Source: Pterobdella sp. o SKG-2022 (lineage: Eukaryota > Annelida > Clitellata > Hirudinida > Piscicolidae). Taken from it: 64,000 nucleotides of DNA. A program made the position numbers and the translations under genes. Shown piece by piece: positions 12,869 through 26,000 of this stretch. The stretch is from the NCBI GenBank assembly GCA_964035795.1, contig OZ038327.1:6204985-6268984 (forward strand), in the 5' to 3' direction. Positions within the stretch are counted from its first letter, which is position 1; each line of letters begins with the position of its first letter. Under the pieces are notes generated by a model. It saw only the letters and a program-made list of their open reading frames with translations, was not told the DNA's origin and did no database searches.

Positions 12869-12971
12869 ATCAATTAATTTACTGTACTAATTTTTTTTCA
12901 GAATTTTTTTTTAAATGATGACGTTTATTTATTCAGCAAAGAAAAAAAAACTGAAACATAGAATAGTTAAA
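12869..12971. promoter_or_regulatory. 103-bp divergent promoter/5' leader between PICK1 and PIGS
   Basis: Only 103 bases separate the PICK1 ATG (12868, minus) from the PIGS ATG (12972, plus), so both 5' leaders and any core promoter must overlap here or in flanking exons. The stretch contains TGATGACGTTT around 12917-12926, a CRE-like half site, and no convincing TATA box. On the plus strand GTACTAATTTTTTTTCAG (12884-12901) has the form of a branch point, pyrimidine tract and 3' splice site, 70 bases before the PIGS ATG. Its use is unproven. Confidence 0.6.
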
Positions 12972-15900
12972 ATGGAAACCGGTGGTCAAATAAACGGTAG
13001 TAAAATTCAATTGTTTTTATAAATATTTTAAACATATTAACATCTCCAAGATGAAATTAATATTATTATCAAAATAGAAGAGAAATTGGCTGTTATTGTC
13101 AAGGAAGAAAAAAAGCTTCAATTATGGGCTTTCGCATCAATTTTTATCGTTTGTGTCATCATTGGAACACCACTGTGGTGGAAAACTACTGAGGTGTACA
13201 GAGCAACCATTCCTCACTCCACTATCACCGAGCAGAGCAAACTGCAGGTACCCTCCTAGTAGTTTTGCACCTTTCGAAATTATTATGGAGTAGAATAACC
13301 TTAATAGCACAGATGTATTGAAAAACCTTATTTTTTTGTTGGAAAAAAAATCATTGTTTTTAATACAAACTTCTGTCACTTGAAACTTTTTATAATAGAA
13401 ACTAAGCATTTTCAAAGTTGTGACATTATTTGCAAAAAAACATCGTTTTAAAAGTTAAGATGAGCAAAATTAATTCATCAGGTCCTATACAAATTAATAA
13501 ATTATTTTTAAATACTTGATTGAGTAACCAGTAAGGATAGTATCAATGAAGCATTCTCCAATGAATATATGTTGAATGATTTTAAATCATTATACAAAAT
13601 AAAATTCATCAAGTTTTACATTAGCTAGGTTAATTAACAATGGGATATCTTACTTTTGCTTATATTGGCTCAACAATCTTTATTATGCTTTGCAGGATGT
13701 GGTGTTGAAAATGGGGGTGGATGTGGTGGTGTGGGAGGGGTTATATGAGCACAAGAACTTGGTTGAAGACCTCAGCACTGATCTGCAGAATATCTTCGAT
13801 AATGAAGGTGTCATCATTATGTTTTGTAGTAACATTTTTGGAGTGACTAATATAACAAATTTGTTTCTCAAATACACCAAATATTATCTACTCAAACTTT
13901 TTTTATTTTTTTTTCATCTATTCTGATGTTTGTGTGATTGAAAAGTACATGCAGGTTTGAGATGGTTATGTTGATCTGTTCCATTGTATTAGTATTTATC
14001 ATATATCATGTAGGGAGTTTAGAGTTTGGTTGATTAATAGTAAAAGATATTGTTTTGTGTTAAAGGGATGTTTGTTTTGGTTTCTGGTGGATGAAGCAGA
14101 ATCTGCAGGTGTGATTATCAGCTTCTTTTGTTTCATAGGAAATGTGTTTAGCAATGGTATGCGTTCTATGAGAGTGACTTGGTTGGTTTGTGAGGGAGAG
14201 GAATTCAAATGATTTATATTTTTTAAAGTTTGTGTTTTTTAAAAGATGGTTTTGGAGTTTAAGTAAGGTGGTGATCTAGGATGGTGTTGGATGCAAATCA
14301 CTATGGTTTGTCTTCTCATATGTGGTATTGTTTATTGTGGGAAATTAAGTTGAGATGGGTGGCTGACAAGCTGTTGTTGGTTTGTGCTTCTCGAGGGCAT
14401 GATCATTGTGGTTGGAGTGATATTGAAACATGAAACTCCTGCATCTTCATTGTATTTATCATTCTATTTTAATGTATTATGCAGTTGTGAATAAAAATTT
14501 CAATTTTGATCAATGTTTTGCAATATTCTCATCTTAACAGAAAATTCTGAGTTGAATGATCTGATCATAGATAAGGACTTGTGTGTGGAATGGAGTGGGG
14601 AGAAGGTGGTGAGCAAGGATATCGAGGGTAAACCAGCTAGCCACCCTTCATCATAATTTTGTTATGCCCATCTCCAACACCACAGACCTGGAAAAGAGGC
14701 TTGCAAGCTGGAAACCACATGGCACCATCTCATTCCTTGTGCTTCCTCAAGACTCATTCAAGCAAGGTTTATCAGGGTGTTATGATTGGGTTTTGAGCAC
14801 GACCTTATGCATAGTGCTCCAACATTGAGGTCTGCTATTAGGTAGGTCTGTCCCTCTTAAAGGGCAGGAATCAATAGAACTCTTCTTAGTCCTTCCAGTG
14901 ACCCTTATGTTGTTGATGATGATAATGTCAAAATGAGTTGTTGATGATGCTGGCACTAATGATTTGATAATGATGCTTTTTACCCTAATAATGATGTACT
15001 TATTAATATTGATGATGACGACAGATATGCCGGAAGTAGTTGTGGGCTTGTATAGAAATGTCTACATCAAGTTTTCAGGTTGTAACCAATAAGAGAAATT
15101 ATGATAAAATTGATCATTGTAAGGACAACAATAATGAGGAATTAAGATAAAACTTGGGTGCAACTAATGGAAATGTAAATATGAGAATGAATTATTAATA
15201 TATCTCACCAGAAAGTGCAAAGATGGCTGAAAGCATAAACTATGTGTTAGAGAAGTACTACATTCGAAGGCCATCATTAACATCAGTGCAAGACCATGAT
15301 GAGGTGAGTCACCTCTTGTGACGTAGTAGTTACCATACAGCTCATATTCTTTATTGATAATATATCAGTAATGATCAGATCGATATATAAAGATGATGAT
15401 CTTTATGACAGCGTATAAAAATGACGAGTTTTCCAACCACACCACACCTTAATATTATCTTCACCCTGGCTCAGTCGTCTAACCTCTTCCACTGGAGTCC
15501 CCAACTACCTCTTAAAGGTGAACAAGATGGGGATGATGGTGGTGTTGGTGGTAGGGATGTTGATGATGTTGGTGATGTTATGATGAACGTTTTAGAGCAC
15601 GTGGAGCCCATGTTGAACGACCTGCACCCCTTCATAAACTTCACCCTCAGTACCCAAGTTAGTCCATATTTTTAGCTTGTGCAGATGTAGGAAGTTTTGA
15701 ATATAGTAAGGTGTGTGTAGATACCAAGGCTTGGTGGATTGTTTTATAAACGAATACTATTAGGGTTACGAGTTTTTGACATTTATAATCGCATTGGAAC
15801 ATTTTACTGAATAATGGTCAGAAAAATAGCTGTCGACTTTATATGGCGTTTTATTTCGAGTCGCTTAAAGTTGAAAATCAAATTTTTTAAAAATTGTAGA

Positions 15901-18621
15901 ACAGGCGCTAAACATCAGCACGGCACGTGATCAAACACTTAAGAGGATTAGTCTACTGCTATGAATCCGGCTGTGGGGCTAAAATTGAAAACAGCTGTCC
16001 GTCAAAAGTAAACAAATGTTTAGATAAAAATCTGACGATTTGCTTGCAAGTTTTTCGAAGTGAGATGGCTCCACAAGGGCATTAGGGAGTTTTGAGCAAC
16101 CTGAGATTTTCTGAATCAGCCTGGTGAGTTTGAGGTCTTTTGAGGTCCCACCTTCTCTTTGTAATTTTCACTAAACATTTCTCACAAATATTTTTTCTTC
16201 GAGAAGGATCTTCGACTGATAAGGAATCAAAAATGTATACAATGGAAGTATGTGGATAAGATGAACAAGGTTTTACAATGGTAAAGATGGAATCTAGGTT
16301 TTAATTTATAGGTGTTGTAAGGTGAATAATGAGGGGAATGTTAGACTACAGTTGAGATTAATGGAAGCTTGTTAATGTGGTTAATGCATGTGGTGATTTA
16401 TCACCATTTTCGAAGTTTTTTTGAAAACATAAATCTAAAAGTCAAAACTTCAGTCTAAAATTACAATTATGAAAAAAGGGAGATTTGAAATTGAAGATTA
16501 AGATGAGGTATTTAGCGACCAAACTGAACGGAATATGAAGCCACTTTGCTGGGAATTGTATGGCACCCACGATGAGAGGTCTTTTGTTGACGTGGCATGA
16601 TGTTGCAGATGATCCACTTGGTGAGCATAGCATCACGACACTCCAAACTTCACGATGGCCACACCCTCTCTTGGGATCGACTCCCCTACATCATCAACCC
16701 TATCGAGCCCTACCTCTGTTAGTGCATCTGTATTTTTATGGGTGTGTAGATGGATGTATGGATGGGTGGGTAACTTGTATGGATCTGAAGTTTTATACAG
16801 TGTAGTTGATATTTGCATATAATGCCTTTACCTGAAACATGGTTGGAAATGGGCAACATTTACTGATGTTGAGACTATAATGTTAGCATGTAGTTCATGT
16901 AATTATAAGTGATTGATCACAAGAGACCACTTGACAGCCTCCCATGCCACGGAGCACCCCATCATCAACTTCGTGACGTACATCCCCAGCCCTCAACAAT
17001 CCCCTCTCAGAATCCTTCTTTCTTCTGGTACTATTCTTTGCTTATCACTCAGGAAAACTCATTTGTTTTTGAAATATACTTCGGTTTTTACACTTTTTTA
17101 CCTTTACGTTAAACACTAGTATATAAATATTCATTGGTTATCACGGCTATATGATTTAATATATAGAGTTATAGGGATTTTTAAAATGCAACGAGACGAG
17201 AAGCATTGAGTCTCATGACAGTCATAATGTTGCAGGAGAAGCAAGCAGGACCAACTCCTTCCTGGTGCCTCGTTGGGGGGGCATTCTGGTTGAAAACGTG
17301 AACAGGTCGAGGGGGGATGAGGTGGCCATGCAGAGGTTGTTAGGAGTGTTCTCTCTGCAATTGAAGGCTCTCCTCGGCTTCCAGAGACCCTCTTTCTATC
17401 AAGTAACTTGCATTGTGCGCCATCAACATGATTTAGTCTTTTTTAACACTATTACTGTTATAATAATTTTATCAATAGTGATATAACTACTTTCACTAAT
17501 ACTAGTTGACAACTAATGCTTTGATACCCTTCTAAAGGACAGAAGAGTCAAGTTTTTAACCTCTCCAAACAAATTAATTCCGAATTGGGTTGGTTGTTTC
17601 AACACCACCTTCAAAATCATTATCATCACTCTCCTCACCACCTTCATCATCATTCCTTCAACCCCGTCAAGGAGTTGGATTCATGGTTGATGCACAGAAC
17701 CATCACAAATATCCTCACATCAACCTCATCGATGACGTCACTGCAGCAACTGCTCACTCTCATCCACAACATAGTGATCAACGACCAAGTGGCCAATCAG
17801 GTTTGAGGCGGTGGAAGTGCTAAAAATATATTTTATACGCAGTAAATATTGTTCTCCTCAAAGTGGTAGGAATAAAACCAGATTCTGTATATCTAACTAT
17901 CTTTATCAATTTAACACAGCTTGAAATTATATTTTTGAAAACTATGTCGATTTTTCTGTGAGTCCTCTTCAATCTTGAGCTCAAAGCCTGTATCTTTGTA
18001 AATCGATGCTAACTATTTTCAGTTTCTCATTATGATAAAATAAGGAAGCGTGCAAGCATTAACATCAATTCAAGGACTGCCACGCGAAATAATACCAGAA
18101 GATATTTCCACCATCTGTGACTTTATCAAACATCCCTCCAACAGATTTTCATATCGACCAACAGCACTGCAGAGACGTTGGAGTTGATGAAGGAGGGTCG
18201 ATTGTATGAAGCTCACCTTGCCAGTCTCACTGCTTTCAAGTCCTCTGGTCTGTCATTCTATGTTGTTTGTGAGGAGATAAATTGATTGATAGATAGATAG
18301 ATACAAAGACATGAAACCACACAGAAGTGGCATTTTTTGACCACTCCCTCCTTGAACTTCTTTATTTTCCTGAAGATCAAAAGTTTGTCTCAAAATTCAA
18401 TCAAATTTCTTAATTTTTAAACAACGTTATACGATTTATAGTCATATTTAACCACTTGATTCAACCACTTCAACAACAACAACAACAAACATCATGAAAG
18501 CTTAATAAGCAACTGACCATTCAGGTTCGCCATCTACCTGCCTCTCTTCTTCCCCCTCTCCATTCCCATCCTCGCCTCTTCCGTCAAAATCATCAGGTCT
18601 TGGCGCCAAAAAGACGTCTGA
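12972..18621 (+). CDS. PIGS: PIG-S, GPI transamidase complex subunit
   Basis: PIG-S is a subunit of the ER-membrane GPI transamidase that attaches GPI anchors to proteins. Exons: 12972-12996, 13078-13247, 13696-13807, 14541-14627, 14686-14766, 15025-15078, 15212-15303, 15412-15517, 15596-15657, 16609-16717, 16938-17027, 17236-17402, 17538-17588, 17672-17800, 18145-18247, 18325-18382, 18525-18621. They sum to 1593 nt (530 aa plus stop) with every phase matching; vertebrate PIG-S has about 555 aa. An N-terminal membrane segment ends in IIGTPLWWKTTEVYRA, the family signature. The lumenal part shows LPYIINPIE, VPRWGGILVENV and ELDSWLMHRTITNI. A second membrane segment near the C terminus (FAIYLPLFFPLSIPILAS) leaves a short basic cytosolic tail ending RSWRQKDV. 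The gene diverges from PICK1. Intron 15518-15595 is 78 nt and stop-free in frame. Confidence 0.96.
15518..15595 (+). other. PIGS: 78-nt in-frame, stop-free PIGS intron
   Basis: This is a Gly/Asp-coding, G-rich interval flanked by GT and AG. Removing it joins PLKG to the family-like EHVEPMLNDLHPF; leaving it in keeps the frame and inserts 26 residues. Confidence 0.6.
15830..15975 (-). repeat. Decayed tRNA-SINE copy in a PIGS intron
   Basis: The minus strand carries GGATTAGTCTACTG-type head sequence in reverse, GCGCCTGTTCTAC and a tail like AAACGCCATATAAAG, matching the order of parts in the better copies. It is much diverged. Confidence 0.4.
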
Positions 18622-20059
18622 ACACTTTATTTTGTTTCATCATTAATATTATGAAAGGACTGTGTAAATTTTAAAAAATATTTTTAAAAATTGAGAAAAT
18701 TTGAATGTAGTAAATTTTATTCATTCTTTTGATTTTATTTTTGAATAAAATATAAATTTTTTAAAATAATAAATTCAATTGTGCGAATGGAAAATAATTA
18801 CTTTTGGAAGAGGTAGGCCAAAAAATTCCTGTGTGTATTGAAAGGGATATGGATAAAACAACATTGATGGGAGATGGAAACAAGGCAGGAAAAGATGGAA
18901 AGCTGTCATACAAAAAGTTTCACAACCAAGAGAGCAAGGACATTTAACAAACAAGGAGAGGAAAAGCACTATATTGGCCGTCACTTCTGATTTCACAAAT
19001 GTAACTAAAATACTGCTCAGTCTGCCTTCCATGAAAATTTGCATCATTTTGTAGGTATAAAACCAAATATTTTGTTTTATTAAAATCAAAAAATTGCTCA
19101 GAGCTACTCAATCAACGTTTTTTACAAAAAGCACGAACGATCAATTTCATAGCAGTAATTTTTTGGCACAGAATCTGTCAGTTTACATTGTCTGTAGCAC
19201 TTAAAAGAGGATTTATCCAAGCTAGCATACCAGTGTTTCACACAATCATTGACAAGTTACACTTAATGATGTTGATCTGTGCCGGTTCTGACCACGTGTT
19301 CCTGGTAACCACCGAAACAACCTGGCATTGAGTCATGTATCCCATCCGACATTATTGCTGTGAGTGTTTCATGACTGACTGGAGTAAGGAAATTTTGTCC
19401 TCTTCCTTCGAGTAAGAAACAAAAATTAAAAAAAAAAACAATTTTAAGGTTCAAGTGTAACAATAAAAAATAGTGTTTGTCATGTGAGCAAAACTTGCAA
19501 AAACCTCAAAAAAATGTTGACCTACAAAAATTTGTTGTACAATTGTGTTGTTGAGACTACACTACTTCAGAATGAAGCACATATAAATGGTTCCCTAGTG
19601 TAACATAATCTTCGATACATAATGAGAGCTGTGTGCGTTGGCTTGTTTGCCACACAACATTCCAACAATACTTGATGAATATATATTTTTTAATGATCAC
19701 CACAATGTAAAACCTCGAAACAATACAGTTTTCAATGAGAACTTTCCCATGCGCTCAACTACTCCATAAATCCTCTCGCACGTGAAACAAACTTACACAT
19801 CCCTAATACGTACACGTTATGTACATTCTAGCATCTCAATGACGCAAGAAAATATAAATTCAATTTGTTTTGCACTATATAAAGAAGTTGGATCGCTTAA
19901 AAACTTTTGGAAATTGTCTTTTGGCATATAAAAACTCAAAATAATGTTTTCAGCAATTAAGTCTCGGGGACTTTTGAGGCGAGTCTTCAGGCACCATTGA
20001 TTTGTAATATCACTGAAAACTGAAGTCTGTGAGTTGTATCAACAAAAATTAGTTTTAAA
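18622..20059. other. Intergenic spacer PIGS to gene 4
   Basis: AT-rich with no supported exon. AATAAA at 18744-18749, about 120 bases after the PIGS stop, is the likely PIGS poly(A) signal. The last part must hold the promoter and 5' UTR of the next gene; I see no clear core element. Confidence 0.4.
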
Positions 20060-23000
20060 ATGTCCTCAAACCAACAACTACTGCAACTATTGTCTCCTAT
20101 CCAAATACAACAACAACTACAAAAACTTCAACATAAACAACACAAAATTCAACAAGAAATTTCTAAATCAGCTCAGCAAATAACAGAGAATTCATTTCAG
20201 AAGCAACAACACGATTTATCAACCTCATGGCCTCCACAACAATTCGACAACAACAACAACAACGTCGACAACAAAAAACACTTCAAACTCTCCTATGTAG
20301 ACTTCCCTCCGAGATGCGCTGGTGCAGGCAATGTCATCTGCAACCCTGACTACGAAAAGTTCGAGTACGTGTGTGTGCATTTTAAAATTATTTATAAATT
20401 AAAAAAAAAAAAAATATTTAATGACATAAAAACCAAAAAAAACTTGATAAAAGTTATTACTGCAACTAGGGAAAAGCATATGTGTGTTTGTTCAGTTGAT
20501 TACTCTCAATTTATCTCACAACTGACCTTCTTTTTGAGATTATCTGGATGCGTGTGTGAGTATGGTTTTATGTGCTTGTATGAGGGTTGAAACAACGGAT
20601 AAAAACACGTCATGAATCCTTATTAAGTCATTATCAAATGCAGAGAACATATACTTGTATGATCAAAGCTGTAACAGTTCTTTACGGGCTTTTTGTGCCC
20701 CCATGACTTACTGAAATTTCATGGCGTTTCAATGTTTTTAGACATTTTCTCTTATTGGCTAGTCTTAAAATTCCTTGTTTTCTAGTTCTTTGTTGTATTT
20801 TCTTCTTTTGAAGGAGAATTGGCGTAGAATATGTATCAAAAGTGCATTTTATTTCGTGCTTATCGAACATTCACACACGAGACCCCAGTCACCCATCAAT
20901 CCAGCATTTCGTTCATTCACTTTTATATTCTCCTCGCAAATTTTTCTCAATTCAGATATTTTTTTGACCTCTTTTGAACTTTCATCATTCCAAGTTTCAG
21001 ACCTCCCTCTATATTTCTTTCCCAAATCTTACACTTTTTAATACTTTATAGGTCAACTTTTTCATTCTATTCTAACATAGAATATTTTAAAATTCTGTAT
21101 CTCCAATTCATTATTATTTTTTTTCGAACTCCACAAGAATATGCTGGAGTATGGGTTTCTTCCTCATCCACCTACTCACTTACTTGGTCTTTGCATGTTA
21201 CATTTTGCAAACTGAAATTTCTGAATGCCAATGCAGCATTATTTTATTCAGTAATTCAGTATGTATATTAAGATTATTTTTACTTTTTCCAGTGTTAAAT
21301 CCATTTATTTTAATGTATCAAAATTTGCTCATTTTTCAACTATTCTTCTTTTTACATTATTTTCCCTAAAAATCTCGAGCCTCTAGCTTTAAAACAGTTC
21401 ATAACGAAACACTTGAGAAGTCTCAGAGACATGAGTTTTTTTTGGGAAATCGTACATATCTTTTTGTTCAGTGCTTTTATGATTTCAACTTTTGAAGTTT
21501 TTTTTATTTCAAGTTTTTTTACAAAAGTATAAAACTTTTTGTGAAAAGTGGAAACAAACCAACATTCCCAAGACACATTTTTCTCCTCATTGTAGAGCCA
21601 CAGAAATTATCGACCTCAATACAACCACCTAGTTCTACATTTCTTCACCAGCACACAACCAAACCACTCACTCATCACAGCTCACTGCTGAAAAAAGCCA
21701 ACGAGTGGTTGCGTCAACACCCCTACCTGAAGGTCAAGACTTGTGAGAGTGTCGAGGTCAAAGGTCAATATAATTAATTATTTATTATTAATTCTGAGCT
21801 AATTAACGCCATTATTGCGGTTATAATTTCCAAAACATGGTCTGGAGTGTTGGGTGTTTGAGATGTGAATTTAAATCAGCCTAATTTGAAAGTTCATTAA
21901 ACGACTTTCGAAGGAAATATTTACTTTTAATAAATAAAAATTTCAGTATTAATTTTTTTAAAGTAATTGAATATAGTTTTTAATAATCGATTTCAGAAAT
22001 ATTTATAGAAAGAAATTCGGAAAAATTTTTTAAATATTTTTCAAAATATTTTCCATATTCCGAATAAAAAAAAAATTTGAAAAAGTAGATGGCATTATTG
22101 ATTGATGGGTAATGATGGTTGGGCGTATTGTTAGATGGAAGAATGGATTGATGGATGGATGGATGGATGGATGGATGGATGGATGAAGAATAAACGAATG
22201 GAGGGATTATTGATGGAAAAACACCAGGAAGGTATGATGGAGTAGTGGATACGAACAAGAGTTGTTTCTTCGAAGCTGACCACTCTAAAAGAAGAATGAG
22301 AAACCTGTTTGTGAGAGTATTGAGGTGAGAGGGTGTTGAGGTGAGGTGGTGCGTGTATTGAACACGGGGTTCATGAAAAGTTGCATTAGAAAAATCGTAT
22401 ATAATGAATGAGAATCAAATCATGCATTCAAAAATAATATGTATTCATAAATAATATTCAGCATGAATAAAAGGAGTTTTGAAAGCAAAGCTCCCAAACA
22501 AATGAATCCCCACCAGGTTGTGGGTGGTGCATAAGGAGGACACTGACCCTGAAGAGGCACAGCAGCTGGGCTACGTCAACCTGGTGCCCTCTAGAAATGA
22601 ACTTGGAGCCTTTGAGAACTTTGGAGACACTGTACGTAAGTTCAACTGCCACCTCAGAAACAAACCTCTCCCAGGTTTTTATACGTTTCATTGTGTCTAT
22701 TACTTTGTTAATTTGATTCATATTCATCCTTGGGATGTTATGAGATTAAAAATTGTGGAAATGAAATGAAACAGTTGTAATATTTCAACTTGTTTCCAAA
22801 GCTTTTTAATATTATCATCGTCAACATCAAAACAAACTCAAGGTGTTGTCACCACATTTCTGTTCAGTGATGATGACCACTTGTTTCAAGTTGTTTGAAT
22901 CTGATTATAACATCTCTATGAATCAAATAAACTTTGTTCATGAAGATTTAAAATATTAGAACTGCTTTTTTTCTTTTATGATAATCCGTTTTTAATTGTT

Positions 23001-26000
23001 GAGCGATACCTGTACAAAAGCTCCCATTCCTCTAGTATCATCACCTTCATTCAATAATTCCCACAAACCGCCTTCAACATAATCAGAAACCAAGTCACAA
23101 CTCGTTTCCATGAAATATCACATACCACGCTAAGCATTTCACATGCAATGCCATCATTTAGTATTCAAGCTCATATCTTCAAGTTGCCAGCCTTTCATGT
23201 GGTTTCCAACCTCACAATTGTTAAAATCCATCTTCAAAATTTCATAAAATATAATTATTTTTATTTTATTTCTATAACATTTAACAAGCATGTATAATCC
23301 TAGTTTTTTTGTATCTCACCCCCCTTAATACCCCTAAATGGAATATATTTTTGTAACTTTGTTCCAGGTAAGATATTGAACGTTGAGACCCAAGAGATGA
23401 AGTTTCATGAGTGGGGGGTGGGTGTGGAGCCGGATGAGTCTTGTTGGGTGGAAAGTGTCAAATTTAACATCTCCTTTCTCGTCGTCATCAGGGTCTTCTT
23501 CCAGCTGGGTCCTCCTGCCCTCGAAGAAATAGGTGGGCATTCAGAGTGGTTTAGAATGATTTACTGTTACTGCTGAATCTTTCATCACCACCATCAATGC
23601 CATCAAAATCTTAGTATCACCATCATCTTCTTTACCACCACCTTCAGGGTGCGCAGATTTTGTTCCAAGCAACTTGGACCAAGGATCTCATTTTTCAGTT
23701 CCTTCCTTCGAAAAGTTTGAAAAAGTTTTTAACAAAGCCTCATCGTGGATACGTTTCCAACGTAACATCAACGTCATCAACATTCAATCTATCGACTACA
23801 AAATGAAGAATGATTTCGGTTATTCATTAATTCTTGATAATAAATTCATAAAATGATAAAAAACTAAAATAAAAATCCTAATAATTGCCTCAGTTTATCA
23901 AGTTATTCTATAACAATTATCAACTATATGATGTCTTCGAAGAAGAATATTTTGAAAGCAAAACCTACATTTAAACAAAAATTAAAACAGACGCCAGTAA
24001 CTTGGACACACAGAGGTCTTTCTTTGTTGAGTCAGGCAGGTACACCACTAAATACCTCAGAATCCTTCGAGTTTGCTTCACACGATCCTTCCAACAACAG
24101 CTTCTATCCCGTCAACCGCAACAACAACAACAACTGCATCTGTTACAACAACAACAACTTCTTCAACCTCAACTCTTGCAACAGCAACTTTTGCAACAAC
24201 AGGTATTACTTCAACCTCCACAATACCACCTCCTACAACAAAATCTTCTACAGAAACTTCAAGAACAATACCCTATCACATCACCTTCTTCTCAACTTTC
24301 AAATCAATTCAGCAACAACAACAACAATAACGAAGACAACAGCAGTAGCAACAGTAGCAGCAACGACGATGACAACCCATACTACCACAACTCAAGCCAC
24401 CCAATCACAGAGTGCCGATACGTCACTTTTGAACCTATGATGATCAGCTCAGGAGGAATCATAGGTTTGCAGTTATCATTGAAAATATATTCTGTTAAGA
24501 CCCTGGTGTTTGATAACAAATACACTCACCTCATTTCCCTTCAGGAATCCCCCTCTTTGAAAGATTGTCAGAAACGATGAAAAGAGCCATGAATTGGCTC
24601 AATGATAACAAACAAGGTTTGACATCGGCACTCTCAAATGTTTATTCATCTAAACATTACATTACATTCATTCAACCATCCGCCCATCCCTTCTTTCGTC
24701 AGATTTGAAACTGATATCAGCAGAAACAGTGCCAGTAAGGATGTTCTCAGGAAACCAATATGGCAACCATGAAGTGACGTACACGTGGAACAGAGGAGAG
24801 CAAAAAGAGTTTTGGTTGCTCGTCATCAGGTCAGCATCTCTTCATTGAACAACGAACTACGAAATAACATAAATGCATATCAACAACAGAATTGAACATA
24901 TAAATACGTGCTTGAAAATGAACTGAGCAACAAACATTGCCTCAAACACATCTAAATAGAAAACATTTTAAACTTGGTCACCTATTATATTTGGAACTAG
25001 CTATTAGAACGTATGGCAATATAGCAATAATTATTTTAACGTTATTTGATATTCAAGGCTAACAGTACGCTTAATCTACACCCTAGCGTTTAGGCCTGCT
25101 ACCCTTTCAGGGTACAAATCTAAACAACCCTTCGTAAAATAATATCCATATTAGATTATACTGCTGTAAGCGTCCCAGTAGCTAGGGCATACAGCAGTTG
25201 GCTAATACACCTTCTCCACTCAGCTCTATTGAGTGGATCCGCATTTTCCAGGCCATAGGATTCCATATCCTTTTCAACACAACTCAACCAAGTTTTTGCT
25301 GGTCTATCACAGGAGCGACCTTCAGGCAGAGAAACCCTGTCTTCCAGTAATCCTTTGGGCTTACTAATTTTATCTTGTTTTAACATAATTTGTTTGGAGG
25401 ACTCCGCACAGACTGTTTCATCAGTTTGCTCTCATTAGGCTAGGTTTCTAAAATAAGTTCTTTATGAGCAAAGAAAACATTCTAGGCTCAACACTACAGT
25501 CTGATGATGAAGATAGGGTAAGTTCCTAACATACACCGCAAATTATACGCAAAATGAAAATAAAAAATAAGTAAACTGACCCTTAGGTCGCCCTTGATTG
25601 GTTTTTTGGTTGCACAATAGCCAGCTTTCACAGGGTGCTACTCCACGAACCGACTATAAAAACGGATGAAGAAATTTTTTTAAAAACATGGTAAAATCGA
25701 GATAATATAATATTTTCCAACATAGTTTTTCAACGGCTTCTGAAGGCAACTGGAGGGTACATAGATGGTGATGTTGGAGGTAGTTATGGTGGCTAAATGG
25801 AAGAAAGCAGCAAGCAAGCTTTTGAATGTTGAGTAACATAAATGAAATATAATTTTTTGAATTGAGAAAACACTTTTTCTGAAACAGAAAAAAATTAAAA
25901 TAAAAAATCTGTCGGAACAGATTTCTATCTCGGAAAACTGCTAATGATCAATAAGGAAAAATCGTGGTAAGAGGTTCGATCAGTAACTCAGTCAATAAAA

